Of a DNA stretch of 64,000 bases, positions 1-9,393 are shown piece by piece. A program made the position numbers and the translations under genes. The notes under the pieces are model-generated. The model had not been told where the DNA came from. It saw nothing but the letters and a program-made list of their open reading frames with translations, and ran no database searches. Every line of letters begins with the position of its first letter. The stretch's first letter is position 1. The DNA is from Burkholderia ubonensis subsp. mesacidophila (GTDB taxonomy: Bacteria; Pseudomonadota; Gammaproteobacteria; Burkholderiales; Burkholderiaceae): assembly GCF_002097715.1 (NCBI RefSeq), contig NZ_CP020738.1, positions 1,674,001 through 1,738,000 of the forward strand, given 5' to 3'.

Positions 1-198
1 GTTCGATGCGGTCCGGCAATTAGCGAGTGGTCCGAACCGTTGACTGAAGTCTACGCAGCGCTCATGTGCGTAAAAACCCCGATTCCAGACAGGCTGCCTT
101 CCAGAACGAGCAACATTGAAAGGCGCGAAGGAACGCATCGTGCAGGGGGATTCGAACGCGGGGCGGGCGCTGCCGCCGCCGGTTCATGTGCCGCATGC

Positions 199-270
199 GG
201 CGAAACAGGCACGCTCGCGCGCGCCTGTTTCGCCGTCGCCGGCCGGTTGCATCGGCAACGTTGCCGATGC
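199..270. repeat. Two adjacent inverted repeats downstream of the chitinase gene
   Basis: The first is a perfect 12-bp stem, GGCGAAACAGGC (199-210), pairing with 223-234 around a 12-nt loop. The second is a perfect palindrome of half-site GCATCGGCAAC (249-270). They lie just beyond the stop of the minus-strand chitinase gene, so they could act as a transcript end or stabiliser, but no T-run follows the first. The rest of bases 1-329 shows no gene. Confidence 0.55.
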
Positions 271-329
271 GACCGGTCAGTCACGAACGGATCGCCGGAA
301 CATGCGGCGGACGTGACCGGCTGGCGGGA

Positions 330-1238
330 TCAGCAGCCGATATTGCCGCCGCCCACCGAGGTGCCGAGCAATCCGGTGAAGCGCTTGTAGGTGTCGATGC
401 GGTCCTGGCGCTCGGCCGCGTTGCCGCCGTTGCACTCGAGGGCGCCGTTGATCGAACGGATCGTTTCGCCGAAGCCCTGGCCGGTGCTCATCGCCTGATG
501 CGGCGTCATCCTTCCGGCCCCCGATTGCGTCATCCAGAACCACAGGGCCGTTTCCCACGCAATCGCCGCATTGGTCGCGACCCAGTCCGGATTGCCGAGC
601 AGGTCCAGACCCAATGCGATCCCTGCCGTCTTGTAGTTGTAGTCCCAGCTCAGCTGCATCGGGCCGCGGCCATAGTACAGCTTGCCGCCGCAGTTTCCGG
701 TCGAGCAGTACTTGTCCCAGTTGGCCTGATTGACTTCCCGAATGTAGACCAGGCCGCTGGTTTCATGCGACACGTTGGCGAGGAACGCTGCCGCTTCCTG
801 CCTCGCCACGGCCTGATCGGGTTCGGTCGCGAACTCCGGATACTTCTTCAGCGCCGCGATCAGGCCGTCATAGGTATAGAACGCATTGCGCGTCGGGAAC
901 ATCTGGTCGAAGGTGGCGCGGCTGACCACGAAGTTGCCGCCGCCCGCAGGCGGCGGCGACCCGGCGTCGCACGTAGTCGGGGCCCAATACCAGGAGCTGA
1001 TCGTCGGATCGGTGCCGTCGCTGCCGTTGCTGCCGACGTTCACCACTTTGTAGAACCGGCCATTGGCTTGATAGAGCACGATTGCGCCGAGCGGATAGTT
1101 GACGCCGCGCGTCCATGCCGTGTACTGGCAACCGGCGAGCGCGGCGCCTTGAACGGGCGCGGCCGTCTGTGCGCCGGCTTGCCCGACGCTGCCCAGCAAT
1201 CCCGCCAGGATGCACGCGAGGATGGTCTTGATTTTCAT
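330..1238 (-). CDS. Secreted GH19 chitinase with N-terminal carbohydrate-binding module
   Basis: Predicted endochitinase that hydrolyses beta-1,4-GlcNAc links outside the cell. Residues 1-23 look like a Sec signal peptide. Residues about 37-90 resemble a CBM5/12 chitin-binding module with paired Trp/Tyr residues (WTRGVNYPLGAIV, SWYWAP), followed by a short Gly/Pro linker. The rest is a GH19 catalytic domain with the HETSG motif (E159 is the expected acid catalyst) and the family signature YYGRGPMQLSWDYNY near 189-201. An ATG six bases earlier (1244) is in frame, but the AAGAGGG ribosome site is only 2 nt from it and 8 nt from 1238, so 1238 is preferred. The LPMO gene at 12905-13615 is a natural functional partner. 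GH19 enzymes without lysis genes usually act on environmental chitin, although a phage-endolysin origin cannot be excluded. Confidence 0.9.
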   Translation of the reverse strand: MKIKTILACILAGLLGSVGQAGAQTAAPVQGAALAGCQYTAWTRGVNYPLGAIVLYQANGRFYKVVNVGSNGSDGTDPTISSWYWAPTTCDAGSPPPAGGGNFVVSRATFDQMFPTRNAFYTYDGLIAALKKYPEFATEPDQAVARQEAAAFLANVSHETSGLVYIREVNQANWDKYCSTGNCGGKLYYGRGPMQLSWDYNYKTAGIALGLDLLGNPDWVATNAAIAWETALWFWMTQSGAGRMTPHQAMSTGQGFGETIRSINGALECNGGNAAERQDRIDTYKRFTGLLGTSVGGGNIGC

Positions 1239-1650
1239 GAGCATAGCCCTCTTGAAATTTGGGAGAGAAATTTTTGAATCGGTTGTTTAGTCGTAAATGC
1301 CGATTGTTTATTCGCGCGTGCTTTGCCTTGCAGGAGATTTCTCTGCGCGAGCGAAACGAAAATCGGCTGACCTGGCAACCGCGCATCGCGGCTTGGCGAG
1401 CAGCCCGTTCTTGAATTGCAAAAACTCGCAATCGAGCGCTGATGCCATTTCAGAAAATGAATCGCGATGCAGAGCCAATATAATCACAAATTTAATTACT
1501 TAATTATTAATGTGATTTATTTGATATTTCTAGGATGTTTTTGTTGCTGGATTTGGATTGGAATTGCTGTAAATGTGGAAGAGATAATTGCATTGCCGGC
1601 GGTTAATGTTCTCTGACTTGCCGGTGCGCCGTCGACCGCTCGAGTCTGCG
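1239..1650. other. AT-rich intergenic region, chitinase promoter side
   Basis: No credible gene. The stretch 1440-1600 is much richer in A and T than its surroundings. It should hold the chitinase promoter. The decamer TAGTCGTAAA at 1288-1297 recurs upstream of the LPMO gene (13718-13727). Confidence 0.6.
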
Positions 1651-1680
1651 ACGAAAAAAAGCCCGCCATGGCAGGCGGGC
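1651..1680 (-). terminator. Rho-independent terminator of the porin gene
   Basis: On the minus strand a GCCCGCC/GGCGGGC stem (1661-1680) is followed by a run of seven T (1654-1660). It lies about 90 nt beyond the porin stop codon. Confidence 0.85.
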
Positions 1681-1771
1681 TCCGGGAGTCCCTCGCACCG
1701 AAGCGCAAGGAACTCGGGACGGCGCGCGTATCGGACGCGCAGTGGTGCGCGCGGCCGATACGCGACGGCGC

Positions 1772-2914
1772 TCAGAAGCGCGTGCGCATGCCGATCGTGC
1801 CGACGATCTGGTTCGGCGTGCTCGACGCGCCGCCCGACCCGTTGATGAACGCCTGGTAGCCGCGGCCGGACGCATGCTGGTACATCGCTTCCGCATAGAC
1901 GTCGGTGCGGCGCGACAGCTTGTAGACGGCCTGCAGGTCGACCTGGTGCCACTTCGGGTCGTTGCCGTGCTTGCTGTCCGGGTTCGACACGCTGGCGTCC
2001 GTGTACACGTACGCCGCGCCGAGGCTGAACGCCGGCGTCACCGCATAGCGGACGTTCACGTCGTAGTTGTTGAACGCGATCTGGCCGGTCGAGCCGAACG
2101 AGCCCGTGTTGTCGTATTGCGAGCGCGTGTACACGAAGCCGACGGTGGCCGGGCCGAACGCGTAGTTGATGCCGCCGCCATACGAACGCATGCGGTCCGA
2201 GCCGATCGACCAGCCGCCTTGGTTCAGGCTCTTCGCTTCGGCGGCGTCGGTCGCGCCGGGGCTCGCGCTCGTCGAACCCTTCGTGCCGTTCATCTGCAGG
2301 TATGCGCCCGCGAGCTTCAGCGGGCCGTTGGTGTAGCTCGCCGCGACGCTGTACGCACGGTTCGCGCCGAAGTTCGTCGCGTTCGAGAACGCGTACATCG
2401 CGCCGACCTTGAAGCCCGCGTACGTGTCGCTCGTGTACTTGACCGCGTTGTTGATGCGCAGCGAGTGGTTCAGGTTGTCGTTGTCGAACGGGTGCGCGAA
2501 GCTCGCGTCGCCGAAGTCGCCGGAGGTGGCCGACAGCGGCGCGACGAAGTCGACCATCGTGTCGTACTGGCGGCCGAGCGTGAGCGTGCCGTAGCCGCTT
2601 TCGCTGAGGCCGATGTATGCGTGACGGCCGAACAGCTTGCCGTCCTGGCCGAGCGAGCCGTTGTTGACGTTGAAGCCGTTCTCGAGCACGAACAGCGCCT
2701 TCAGGCCGCCGCCGAGATCCTCGGTGCCGCGCAGGCCGAAACGGCTGCCGTTGATCGTGCCGCTGGTCATGCGCCACAGCGAGGCGCCGCCGGCATTGTT
2801 GGTGTAAGCGATGCCGGCATCGATCAGGCCGTACAGCGTGACCGAGCTCTGTGCGTGCGCGAGCGGGGCGAACAGGGCGGCGGTGGCTGCGCCGGCGAGA
2901 AGGGTTTTTTTCAC
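1772..2914 (-). CDS. Gram-negative general porin (OpcP/OmpC-like trimeric beta-barrel)
   Basis: Outer-membrane diffusion channel of 380 residues, typical of Burkholderia porins. A signal peptide (KKTLLAGAATAALFAPLAHA) is cleaved before QSSVTLYGLIDAG, the usual first beta strand. The sequence alternates aromatic and glycine-rich strands and ends in GMRTRF, with the C-terminal phenylalanine needed for barrel assembly. The start is GTG at 2914, with AGGAG 8 nt upstream. The reading frame is open further upstream, but that would place a non-signal sequence before the signal peptide. It is monocistronic with its own terminator. Burkholderia genomes carry many paralogues, so substrate preference cannot be read from sequence. 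Confidence 0.93.
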   Translation of the reverse strand: MKKTLLAGAATAALFAPLAHAQSSVTLYGLIDAGIAYTNNAGGASLWRMTSGTINGSRFGLRGTEDLGGGLKALFVLENGFNVNNGSLGQDGKLFGRHAYIGLSESGYGTLTLGRQYDTMVDFVAPLSATSGDFGDASFAHPFDNDNLNHSLRINNAVKYTSDTYAGFKVGAMYAFSNATNFGANRAYSVAASYTNGPLKLAGAYLQMNGTKGSTSASPGATDAAEAKSLNQGGWSIGSDRMRSYGGGINYAFGPATVGFVYTRSQYDNTGSFGSTGQIAFNNYDVNVRYAVTPAFSLGAAYVYTDASVSNPDSKHGNDPKWHQVDLQAVYKLSRRTDVYAEAMYQHASGRGYQAFINGSGGASSTPNQIVGTIGMRTRF

Positions 2915-3227
2915 GTAAAGGCTCCTGCGTGTGGGACTGCGGACAAAAAGTTCGGCGCAAGTATAGGGACGCCAACGCGGAGATTTCGACGGTCCGGCGC
3001 GACAGCTCCGTTGCAGATCGAGCAAGAGTGCTTCACAAAACTGCCATGTATCGCGTTGCGCGCCCGCAGGGTGGCCGTGTCCGCGAGATGGCATCGGGAC
3101 GGCCGATGGCCGATGCCGCGCGCTTGTCGCGCGGTTGCAACACGCCGCGTCCGGCCGGCCGGCGGTTGATCGGCGCGGCGCACGCGCGGAGAATGGGCGT
3201 CTCACGCCCTCGATCGGGAGACTGAAG

Positions 3228-3689
3228 ATGACCAAGCCCAGCCGCCGTCCCTCCGTCAGTTCCGCCGTGTTCTATCGCGACCCGTGGGCCGCGCTCGACT
3301 GGCTCGAGCGGGCGTTCGGCTTCGCGCGCAGCGTCGTCGTCAGCGCGCCGGACGGCAAGCTCGCGCATGCCGAGCTGACGTGCGCCGGCGGCACGGTGAT
3401 GATCGGCGGCGAATGGGCCGAGTTCGTCACGAGCCCGCTGGGCGTCGGCGGCAGGAACACGCAGTGCGTGCATGTGCATCTGGCCGACGGCATCGACGCG
3501 CATTGCGAACGCGCGAGGCAGGCCGGCGCGGTGATCCTGCAGGAGCCCGCCGACCAGTTCTGGGGCGACCGCACCTATCGCGCGCGCGATCCCGAACAGC
3601 ATGTGTGGACGTTCGGGCAGCAGGTGCGCGCGGTGTCGGCGGAGGAAGCCGCCGCCGCGACCGGGCTGAAGATCGAAGGCTGGTCGTGA
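3228..3689 (+). CDS. VOC-superfamily (glyoxalase/bleomycin resistance-like) protein
   Basis: A 153-residue protein with one vicinal-oxygen-chelate fold: FYRDPWAALDWLERAFGF begins the first beta-alpha-beta module and a second module runs from CVHVHLADGIDAHCERARQAGA to DPEQHVWTFGQ. This resembles the YP_ glyoxalase-like group often annotated as bleomycin resistance or PhnB-like proteins. Substrate and metal dependence are unknown. GGGAG precedes the ATG. It lies about 90 nt upstream of the cytosine deaminase gene on the same strand, but the gap does not prove an operon. Confidence 0.75.
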   Translation: MTKPSRRPSVSSAVFYRDPWAALDWLERAFGFARSVVVSAPDGKLAHAELTCAGGTVMIGGEWAEFVTSPLGVGGRNTQCVHVHLADGIDAHCERARQAGAVILQEPADQFWGDRTYRARDPEQHVWTFGQQVRAVSAEEAAAATGLKIEGWS

Positions 3690-3780
3690 CGGGCGGCGCC
3701 GACGCGCACCCGGTCGTTCCTTTCCATTCACGCGTCCGTTGCGCGCGCCGCGCGGCCGCTTCTTTCTGCCAGGACCCCGC

Positions 3781-5022
3781 ATGAACCTGTTCAACGTACG
3801 CCTGCGCGGCCGCGACGGCCTGTTCACGATCGGCGTCGACGCGGGCCGGATCGCCCGCATCGACGCCCAGCCGGCGCCGATCGTGCCTGCGGGCGGCGCC
3901 GACATCGACGCGGGCGGGCGGCTCGCGATCCCGCCGCTCGTCGAGCCGCACATCCATCTCGACGCGGTGCTCACCGCGGGCGAACCCGCGTGGAACATGA
4001 GCGGCACGCTGTTCGAAGGCATCGAGCGCTGGGCCGAGCGCAAGGCGACGATCACGCACGAGGACACCAAGGCGCGCGCGCACACGGCGATCGGCATGTT
4101 GCGCGATCACGGCATCCAGCACGTGCGCACCCACGTCGACGTGACCGATCCGTCGCTCGCCGCGCTGAAGGCGATGCTCGAAGTGAAGGACGAGGCGCGC
4201 GGGCTGATCGACCTGCAGATCGTCGCGTTCCCGCAGGAAGGAATCGAGTCGTTCGACGGCGGCCGCGCGCTGATGGAGCAGGCGATCGAGATGGGCGCGG
4301 ACGTCGTCGGCGGCATCCCGCATTTCGAGAACACGCGCGAACAGGGCGTCAGCTCGATCCGCTTCCTGATGGACCTGGCCGAACGCACCGGCTGCCTCGT
4401 CGACGTGCACTGCGACGAAACCGATGATCCGCATTCGCGCTTTCTCGAAGTGCTCGCCGAGGAGGCGCGCGTGCGCGGGATGGGCGCTCGGGTCACGGCG
4501 AGCCATACCACCGCGATGGGTTCGTACGACAACGCGTACTGCTCGAAGCTGTTCCGGCTGCTCAAGCGCGCGGGGCTCAACTTCATCTCGTGCCCGACCG
4601 AGAGCATTCATCTGCAGGGCCGCTTCGACACGTTCCCGAAGCGGCGCGGGCTCACGCGCGTCGCGGAGCTCGACCGTGCGGGCATCAACGTGTGCTTCGG
4701 GCAGGACTCGATCAAGGACCCGTGGTATCCGCTCGGCAACGGCAACATCCTGCGCGTGCTCGATGCCGGGCTGCACATCTGCCACATGATGGGCTACCAG
4801 GATCTGCAGCGCTGCCTCGACTTCGTGACCGGCCACAGCGCGGCGACGATGCAGCTCGGCGAACGGTACGGGATCGAAGTCGGCCGGCCGGCGAACCTCG
4901 TCGTGCTCGACGCGGACAGCGACTACGACACGCTGCGCCGGCAGGCGAAGGCGGCGCTGTCGATCCGGGGAGGGCGCGTGATCATGCGGCGCGAGCCGGA
5001 GCGGATCGACTATCCGGGGTGA
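3781..5022 (+). CDS. codA: Cytosine deaminase (CodA-like amidohydrolase)
   Basis: Metal-dependent TIM-barrel amidohydrolase of 413 residues expected to convert cytosine to uracil and ammonia in pyrimidine salvage. Similarity to E. coli CodA is high throughout (GTLFEGIERWAERKA, HVRTHVDV, DLQIVAFPQEGI, GARVTASHTTAM, DPWYPLG). Metal and catalytic residues seen: H57 and H59 (PHIHL), Q152, H210, E213, H242 and D309. The residue matching E. coli D314 is serine (S310, in FGQDS) and the preceding His is Gln (Q308). In E. coli CodA this position affects the choice between cytosine and 5-fluorocytosine, so substrate range may differ; a creatinine- or other pyrimidine-deaminase role is possible. No cytosine permease gene lies beside it. 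The start is the ATG at 3781. Confidence 0.88.
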   Translation: MNLFNVRLRGRDGLFTIGVDAGRIARIDAQPAPIVPAGGADIDAGGRLAIPPLVEPHIHLDAVLTAGEPAWNMSGTLFEGIERWAERKATITHEDTKARAHTAIGMLRDHGIQHVRTHVDVTDPSLAALKAMLEVKDEARGLIDLQIVAFPQEGIESFDGGRALMEQAIEMGADVVGGIPHFENTREQGVSSIRFLMDLAERTGCLVDVHCDETDDPHSRFLEVLAEEARVRGMGARVTASHTTAMGSYDNAYCSKLFRLLKRAGLNFISCPTESIHLQGRFDTFPKRRGLTRVAELDRAGINVCFGQDSIKDPWYPLGNGNILRVLDAGLHICHMMGYQDLQRCLDFVTGHSAATMQLGERYGIEVGRPANLVVLDADSDYDTLRRQAKAALSIRGGRVIMRREPERIDYPG

Positions 5023-5151
5023 GGGGCGGGCTCCTGCGCAGCGTGCCGATGCATCGAGTATTCAAAAAATGCATGAGTCGATTCGAAAAATACGTTTGTC
5101 TCATGAACATGGCCAACCTAGGATGCGGGCTGACGACGGCATGCGCGATGC

Positions 5152-6549
5152 ATGCCGTTCCCCCGACTTCAGCCAGCCGATCCGATGCGCGCCGACATCC
5201 CGCCCGTTTCCTCACCCACGTTGCCGCCGAGCGGCGCTTCGTTCCCCCCATTCAACCGATTCACCCGGCTCGCCGCGGTCGCGGTACTGACCGGCGTCGG
5301 CGCGGGCCTCGGCGGCATGCTGCTCGCGCTGCTGCTGCACGCGATCCAGCATCTCGCCTACGGCTACAGCACCGCGCAGGTGATCAGCCATGAGAGCTTC
5401 CTGGCGGGCGTGACCGGCGCCGCGCCGCTGCGTCGGCTCGCCGTGCTGGGCGGGTGCGGGATCGTCGCGGGCGTTGGCTGGTGGGCGCTGTACCGCTACG
5501 GCCGACCGCTCGTCAGCATCCGGCGCGCGGTGCGCGCCGACGATCCGCGGATGCCGGCCGTCAGCACGACGATCCATGCGCTGCTGCAGATCGTCACGGT
5601 CGCGCTGGGCTCGCCGCTCGGCCGCGAGGTCGCGCCGCGCGAGATCGGCGCGCTGCTCGCCGGCCGGCTCGCGCACCGCGCGGGGCTGACGCCGGCGGAC
5701 TGCCGGCTGATGGTCGCGTGCGGCGCGGGTGCGGGGCTCGCCGCCGTCTACAACGTGCCGCTCGGCGGCGCGGTGTTCGTGCTCGAAGTGCTGCTCGGCA
5801 CGTTCGAGCTGCGCGCGCTCGTGCCGGCGGTCGTGACGTCCGCGATCGCGGCCGCGGTCGCCTGGCTCGGCCTCGGCAACGAGCACCAGTACAGCGTGCC
5901 GCCGTTCGCGCTGGGCGCGTCGCTCGTCGCGTGGTCGGTCGTGTGCGGGCCGGTGTTCGGGCTCGCCGCGTACGGCTTCGTGCGGCTCACGGGCCGGGCG
6001 CGCGCGGCCGCGCCGAAGGACTGGCGGCTGCCGCTCCTGACACTCGTCAACTTCGCGGCGATCGGCTGGCTCGCGATGCGGTTTCCGCAACTGCTCGGCA
6101 ACGGCAAGGGGCCCGCGTCGCTGAGCTTCGACGGCGCGCTGACCGTCGCGATGGCCGCGACGCTGCTCGCGTTGAAGGTGCTGATCACCGCGAGCAGCCT
6201 GCGCGCGGGCGCAGAAGGCGGCCTGCTGACGCCGGGCCTCGCGAACGGCGCGCTGCTCGGCATCGTGCTGGGCGGCCTCTGGAGCGCGATCTGGCCGGGC
6301 GCCTCGCTCGGCGGATGCGCGCTGGTCGGCGCGACCGCGTTTCTCGCGGCGTCGATGCAGATGCCGATCACAGCGGTCGTGCTGCTGCTCGAGTTTACGC
6401 GCGCGGGCCACGACAGCCTCGTGCCGATGCTGCTCGCGGTAGCCGGGTCGCTCGTCGCGTACAGGTGTGCCGAGCGGCTGGCCGAATGCCGTACCGCCGC
6501 GCAACGCGAAACGGTGCAGGGACTGGCGGTCGCGGTTCGCCAGTCCTGA
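5152..6549 (+). CDS. ClC-family chloride channel/antiporter
   Basis: Polytopic inner-membrane protein of 465 residues. The ClC signatures are recognisable but diverged: GSPLGREVAPRE matches the G(K/R)EGP region and keeps the gating glutamate, and AEGGLLTPGLANGALLG matches the GxFxP region. The region that should carry GSGIP is not canonical. No cytoplasmic CBS domains are present. Such proteins carry chloride or fluoride with or without proton exchange; the lack of the fluoride-type motif leaves chloride more likely. There is no convincing ribosome site for the first ATG, and an in-frame ATG at 5185 is an alternative start. Confidence 0.82.
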   Translation: MPFPRLQPADPMRADIPPVSSPTLPPSGASFPPFNRFTRLAAVAVLTGVGAGLGGMLLALLLHAIQHLAYGYSTAQVISHESFLAGVTGAAPLRRLAVLGGCGIVAGVGWWALYRYGRPLVSIRRAVRADDPRMPAVSTTIHALLQIVTVALGSPLGREVAPREIGALLAGRLAHRAGLTPADCRLMVACGAGAGLAAVYNVPLGGAVFVLEVLLGTFELRALVPAVVTSAIAAAVAWLGLGNEHQYSVPPFALGASLVAWSVVCGPVFGLAAYGFVRLTGRARAAAPKDWRLPLLTLVNFAAIGWLAMRFPQLLGNGKGPASLSFDGALTVAMAATLLALKVLITASSLRAGAEGGLLTPGLANGALLGIVLGGLWSAIWPGASLGGCALVGATAFLAASMQMPITAVVLLLEFTRAGHDSLVPMLLAVAGSLVAYRCAERLAECRTAAQRETVQGLAVAVRQS

Positions 6550-6705
6550 CGCTTCCCGGGAAACCGGACGCCACCTCCCGTTTTCCAAGCATCCCGATGC
6601 GGTTCGAAGCGCGAACTTCGGTTCTGTGCAAGAATCCGCGCGGCCCGCGCCTCTCCAACAACCACACCCGCGCGGCCGTTCATATCAGGAAACGAGGAGC
6701 TCAAG

Positions 6706-8028
6706 TTGATTCAGCGCATTTCCCGCTTTTTCACGCAGGTGGTCCACCGCGTGCTGCCCGACCCGTTGATTTTCGCGATCCTGCTGACGATCGCGACCTT
6801 CGCGCTGGCCTTCGGCCTCACGCCGAATTCCCCGGCACAACTGACGACGATGTGGGGCTCCGGCTTCTGGAACCTGCTCGCGTTCTCGATGCAGATGGTG
6901 ATGATTCTCGTGACCGGGCACGCGCTCGCGAGCTCGCCGCCCGTCAAGCGCGCGCTGGTCGCGCTCGCCAGCGCCGCACGCACGCCCGGACAGGGCGTGA
7001 TGCTGGTCGCGTTCGTCGCCGCGCTTGCCTGCGCGATCAACTGGGGCTTCGGCCTCGTGCTCGGCGCGATGCTCGCGCGCGAGGTCGCGCGGCGGGTGGC
7101 CGGCAGCGACTACCGGCTGCTCGTCGCGTCCGCGTACATGGGCTTCCTGAGCTGGCACGGCGGGCTGTCGGGCTCGATTCCGCTCGTCGCCGCGACGAAG
7201 GGCAACCCGATGGAGAAGACCATCGGCCTGATCCCGGTGTCGCAGACGCTCTTCACCGGCTACAACGCGTTCGTGACGATCGGCCTGATCGTGATGCTGC
7301 CGTTTCTCGCGCGGCTGATGATGCCGAAGCCGGAGGACGTCGTCAGCGTCGATCCGGCGCTGCTCGCGGAGCCGCCGAGCGTCGAGCGCAAGCTCGGGCC
7401 GGACGCGACGCTGGCCGAGCGGCTGGAGGAAAGCCGCCTGCTGGCCGTGCTCGTCGCGGCGCTGTGCGCGGTGTTCCTCGTGCTGCGCTTCGTGCAGAAG
7501 GGTTTCGCGCTCGACATCGACACCGTGAACCTCGCGTTCCTCGCGGCCGGCATCCTGCTGCACCGCACGCCGATGGCCTATGCGCGCGCGGTCGCGGGCG
7601 CGGCGCGGGGCGCGTCGGGGATCATGATCCAGTTCCCGTTCTACGCGGGCATCCAGGCGCTGATGGATCATTCGGGGCTCGCGGGCGTGATCACGAAATG
7701 GTTCGTCGACGTCGCGAACGTCCACACGTTCCCGCTGCTCGCGTTCCTGAGCTCGGCGGTGATCAATTTCGCGGTGCCGTCGGGCGGCGGCCACTGGGTC
7801 GTGCAGGGGCCGTTCGTGATGCCGGCCGCGCAGGCGCTCGGCGCCGATCTCGGCAAGGCCGCGATGGCGATCGCGTACGGCGAGGCGTGGACCAACATGG
7901 CGCAGCCGTTCTGGGCGCTGCCCGCGCTCGCGATCGCGGGGCTCGGCGTGCGCGACATCATGGGCTACTGCGTGACGACGCTGCTGTTTTCCGGCGCGGT
8001 GTTCGTCGCGGGGATGTACCTGTTCTGA
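6706..8028 (+). CDS. atoE: Short-chain fatty acid transporter, AtoE family
   Basis: Inner-membrane transporter of 440 residues with many hydrophobic helices and the AtoE-family features LPDPLIFAILLT near the N-terminus, SWHGGLSGSIPL, and PSGGGHWVVQGP near the C-terminus. The family is expected to import acetoacetate or butyrate. Translation starts at TTG 6706, supported by GAGGAG 8 nt upstream and by the lack of an earlier Met. In E. coli atoE sits with atoDAB; none of those genes is adjacent here, so it works with CoA-transferases encoded elsewhere or has another short-chain acid as substrate. Confidence 0.88.
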   Translation: MIQRISRFFTQVVHRVLPDPLIFAILLTIATFALAFGLTPNSPAQLTTMWGSGFWNLLAFSMQMVMILVTGHALASSPPVKRALVALASAARTPGQGVMLVAFVAALACAINWGFGLVLGAMLAREVARRVAGSDYRLLVASAYMGFLSWHGGLSGSIPLVAATKGNPMEKTIGLIPVSQTLFTGYNAFVTIGLIVMLPFLARLMMPKPEDVVSVDPALLAEPPSVERKLGPDATLAERLEESRLLAVLVAALCAVFLVLRFVQKGFALDIDTVNLAFLAAGILLHRTPMAYARAVAGAARGASGIMIQFPFYAGIQALMDHSGLAGVITKWFVDVANVHTFPLLAFLSSAVINFAVPSGGGHWVVQGPFVMPAAQALGADLGKAAMAIAYGEAWTNMAQPFWALPALAIAGLGVRDIMGYCVTTLLFSGAVFVAGMYLF

Positions 8029-8106
8029 GCGGCGGCCCGGCGAGGCGCGACAGGCCGCGTGCCTCCGGAGCGCCGATTGGCGGCGTAGGGAGCCTGTGTT
8101 ATAAAG

Positions 8107-8133
8107 TGCCGCGCCGCAGTTGTGCGGCATTTT
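8107..8133 (+). terminator. Probable terminator after atoE
   Basis: TGCCGC (8107-8112) pairs with GCGGCA (8124-8129) and is followed by TTTT. The stem is short, so this is moderate evidence. Confidence 0.5.
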
Positions 8134-8163
8134 GAACATTGAGCGGTTTTTCCCAGAAGAATC

Positions 8164-9393
8164 ATGGTTGAACGGGGTAGTGACGAGGGTCGGGACACGC
8201 GGGTGCGCGTGTTGTTCCATGTGACGGATTTCGGCAACGGCGGCATCGAGTCGTCGCTGATCCAGTGGCTGCGGATTCTCGACCGCAAGCGTTTCCGGAT
8301 CGCGCTGTCGGTCACGTACGCGTCGCCGATGCTCGCGCAGCGGTTCCGCGCACTGATTCCCGACGACGTGCCGGTCGAGATCCTCGTGCAGCCGCGCTGG
8401 CTCCGGTATTTCCAGGACCGGCGCCATGCGCGCCAGCTCGGCAAGGCCGGGCGGATCGCGCGCGATATCCACGGCGCGTTCGCGGTGCGCCCGCACATCG
8501 CGAAGCGGGTCGAGGAACTGGCGCGCAACGTCGACGTGATCGTCGACTACGACCTGTCGCTGCGGCGGCTCGCCGGCCAGTTCGGCGTCGCATGGATCGG
8601 CGTCAATCACTTCAGCTTCATCGCACGGCTCGGCGGCCAGGGCCGCCGGGTGCGCCGGCTGATGAACCAGTACAACCGCTACGACAGCATCGCCGCGCTG
8701 AATCCGCAGATGGCCGCCGAAGCCGGTCAGATGTTCGGCGAGCAGCAGCCGCGCGTGATGGTGCTGCCCAATGCGATCGACATCGACGCGATTCGCGCGA
8801 ACGCGGCGGCGGCCCATCAGCCGGTCACGCCGGGCGGCGCGCCGTACATCGTGTCGGTCGCGCGCCTCGACGAGCTGCAGAAGGATCACCGCACGCTGGT
8901 GCGCGCCTACGCGCAACTGGTCGCGCGGCACGCGGTGGCCGAGCATCTCGTGCTGGTCGGCGACGGCGCGTATCGCGACGAACTCCGGCAACTGGCGGAC
9001 GGGCTCGGGATCGGCGCGCGCGTGCATTTCACCGGGCAGCTGCACAACCCGCATCCGGTGATGGCGGGCGCGTCGATCCTCGTGCTCAGTTCGAAGAACG
9101 AAGGGATGCCGATGGTGCTGATCGAGGCGCTCGCGCTGGGCAAGGCGATCGTGTCGACCGACTGCCCGACCGGGCCGCGCGACATCCTGGACGACGGCCG
9201 GGCCGGCATGCTGGTGCCGATCGGCGACGTCGACGCGATGACCGACGCGATGGCGCGGCTCCTGACCGACGAAGCGCTGCGCACCGACCTCGCGGCACGC
9301 GCGCGCGAGCGCGCGGCGAGCTTCGGCATCGACGAAAGCAACCGGCGGCTCGGCGCGTGCATCGACGCGATTCGCGCGCAGCGCGCCGGCTGA
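8164..9393 (+). CDS. Glycosyltransferase, GT4 family (group 1)
   Basis: GT-B fold glycosyltransferase of 409 residues. The N-terminal Rossmann domain begins at VRVLFHVTDFGNGGIESSL, the usual glycine-rich acceptor loop. The C-terminal nucleotide-sugar domain has YIVSVARLDELQKDHRTLVRAY, LVLVGDGAYRDEL, and the ExxxE-like ELSS/EGMPMVLIEALALGKAIVSTDCPTGPRDIL segment. It probably transfers a sugar to a glycolipid or polysaccharide at the cytoplasmic side. No other polysaccharide genes are nearby, so the acceptor is unknown. It is a single-gene unit between atoE and a convergent cytochrome c peroxidase gene. Confidence 0.88.
   Translation: MVERGSDEGRDTRVRVLFHVTDFGNGGIESSLIQWLRILDRKRFRIALSVTYASPMLAQRFRALIPDDVPVEILVQPRWLRYFQDRRHARQLGKAGRIARDIHGAFAVRPHIAKRVEELARNVDVIVDYDLSLRRLAGQFGVAWIGVNHFSFIARLGGQGRRVRRLMNQYNRYDSIAALNPQMAAEAGQMFGEQQPRVMVLPNAIDIDAIRANAAAAHQPVTPGGAPYIVSVARLDELQKDHRTLVRAYAQLVARHAVAEHLVLVGDGAYRDELRQLADGLGIGARVHFTGQLHNPHPVMAGASILVLSSKNEGMPMVLIEALALGKAIVSTDCPTGPRDILDDGRAGMLVPIGDVDAMTDAMARLLTDEALRTDLAARARERAASFGIDESNRRLGACIDAIRAQRAG

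Noticed and set aside
140..165. GGATTCGAAC at 148-157 and again near 38679, resembling a tRNA T-arm
   Set aside because: No acceptor, D or anticodon arms could be built around either copy on either strand.
1772..3235. Porin reading frame extended upstream to 3235
   Set aside because: The extension would put more than 100 residues in front of an obvious signal peptide.
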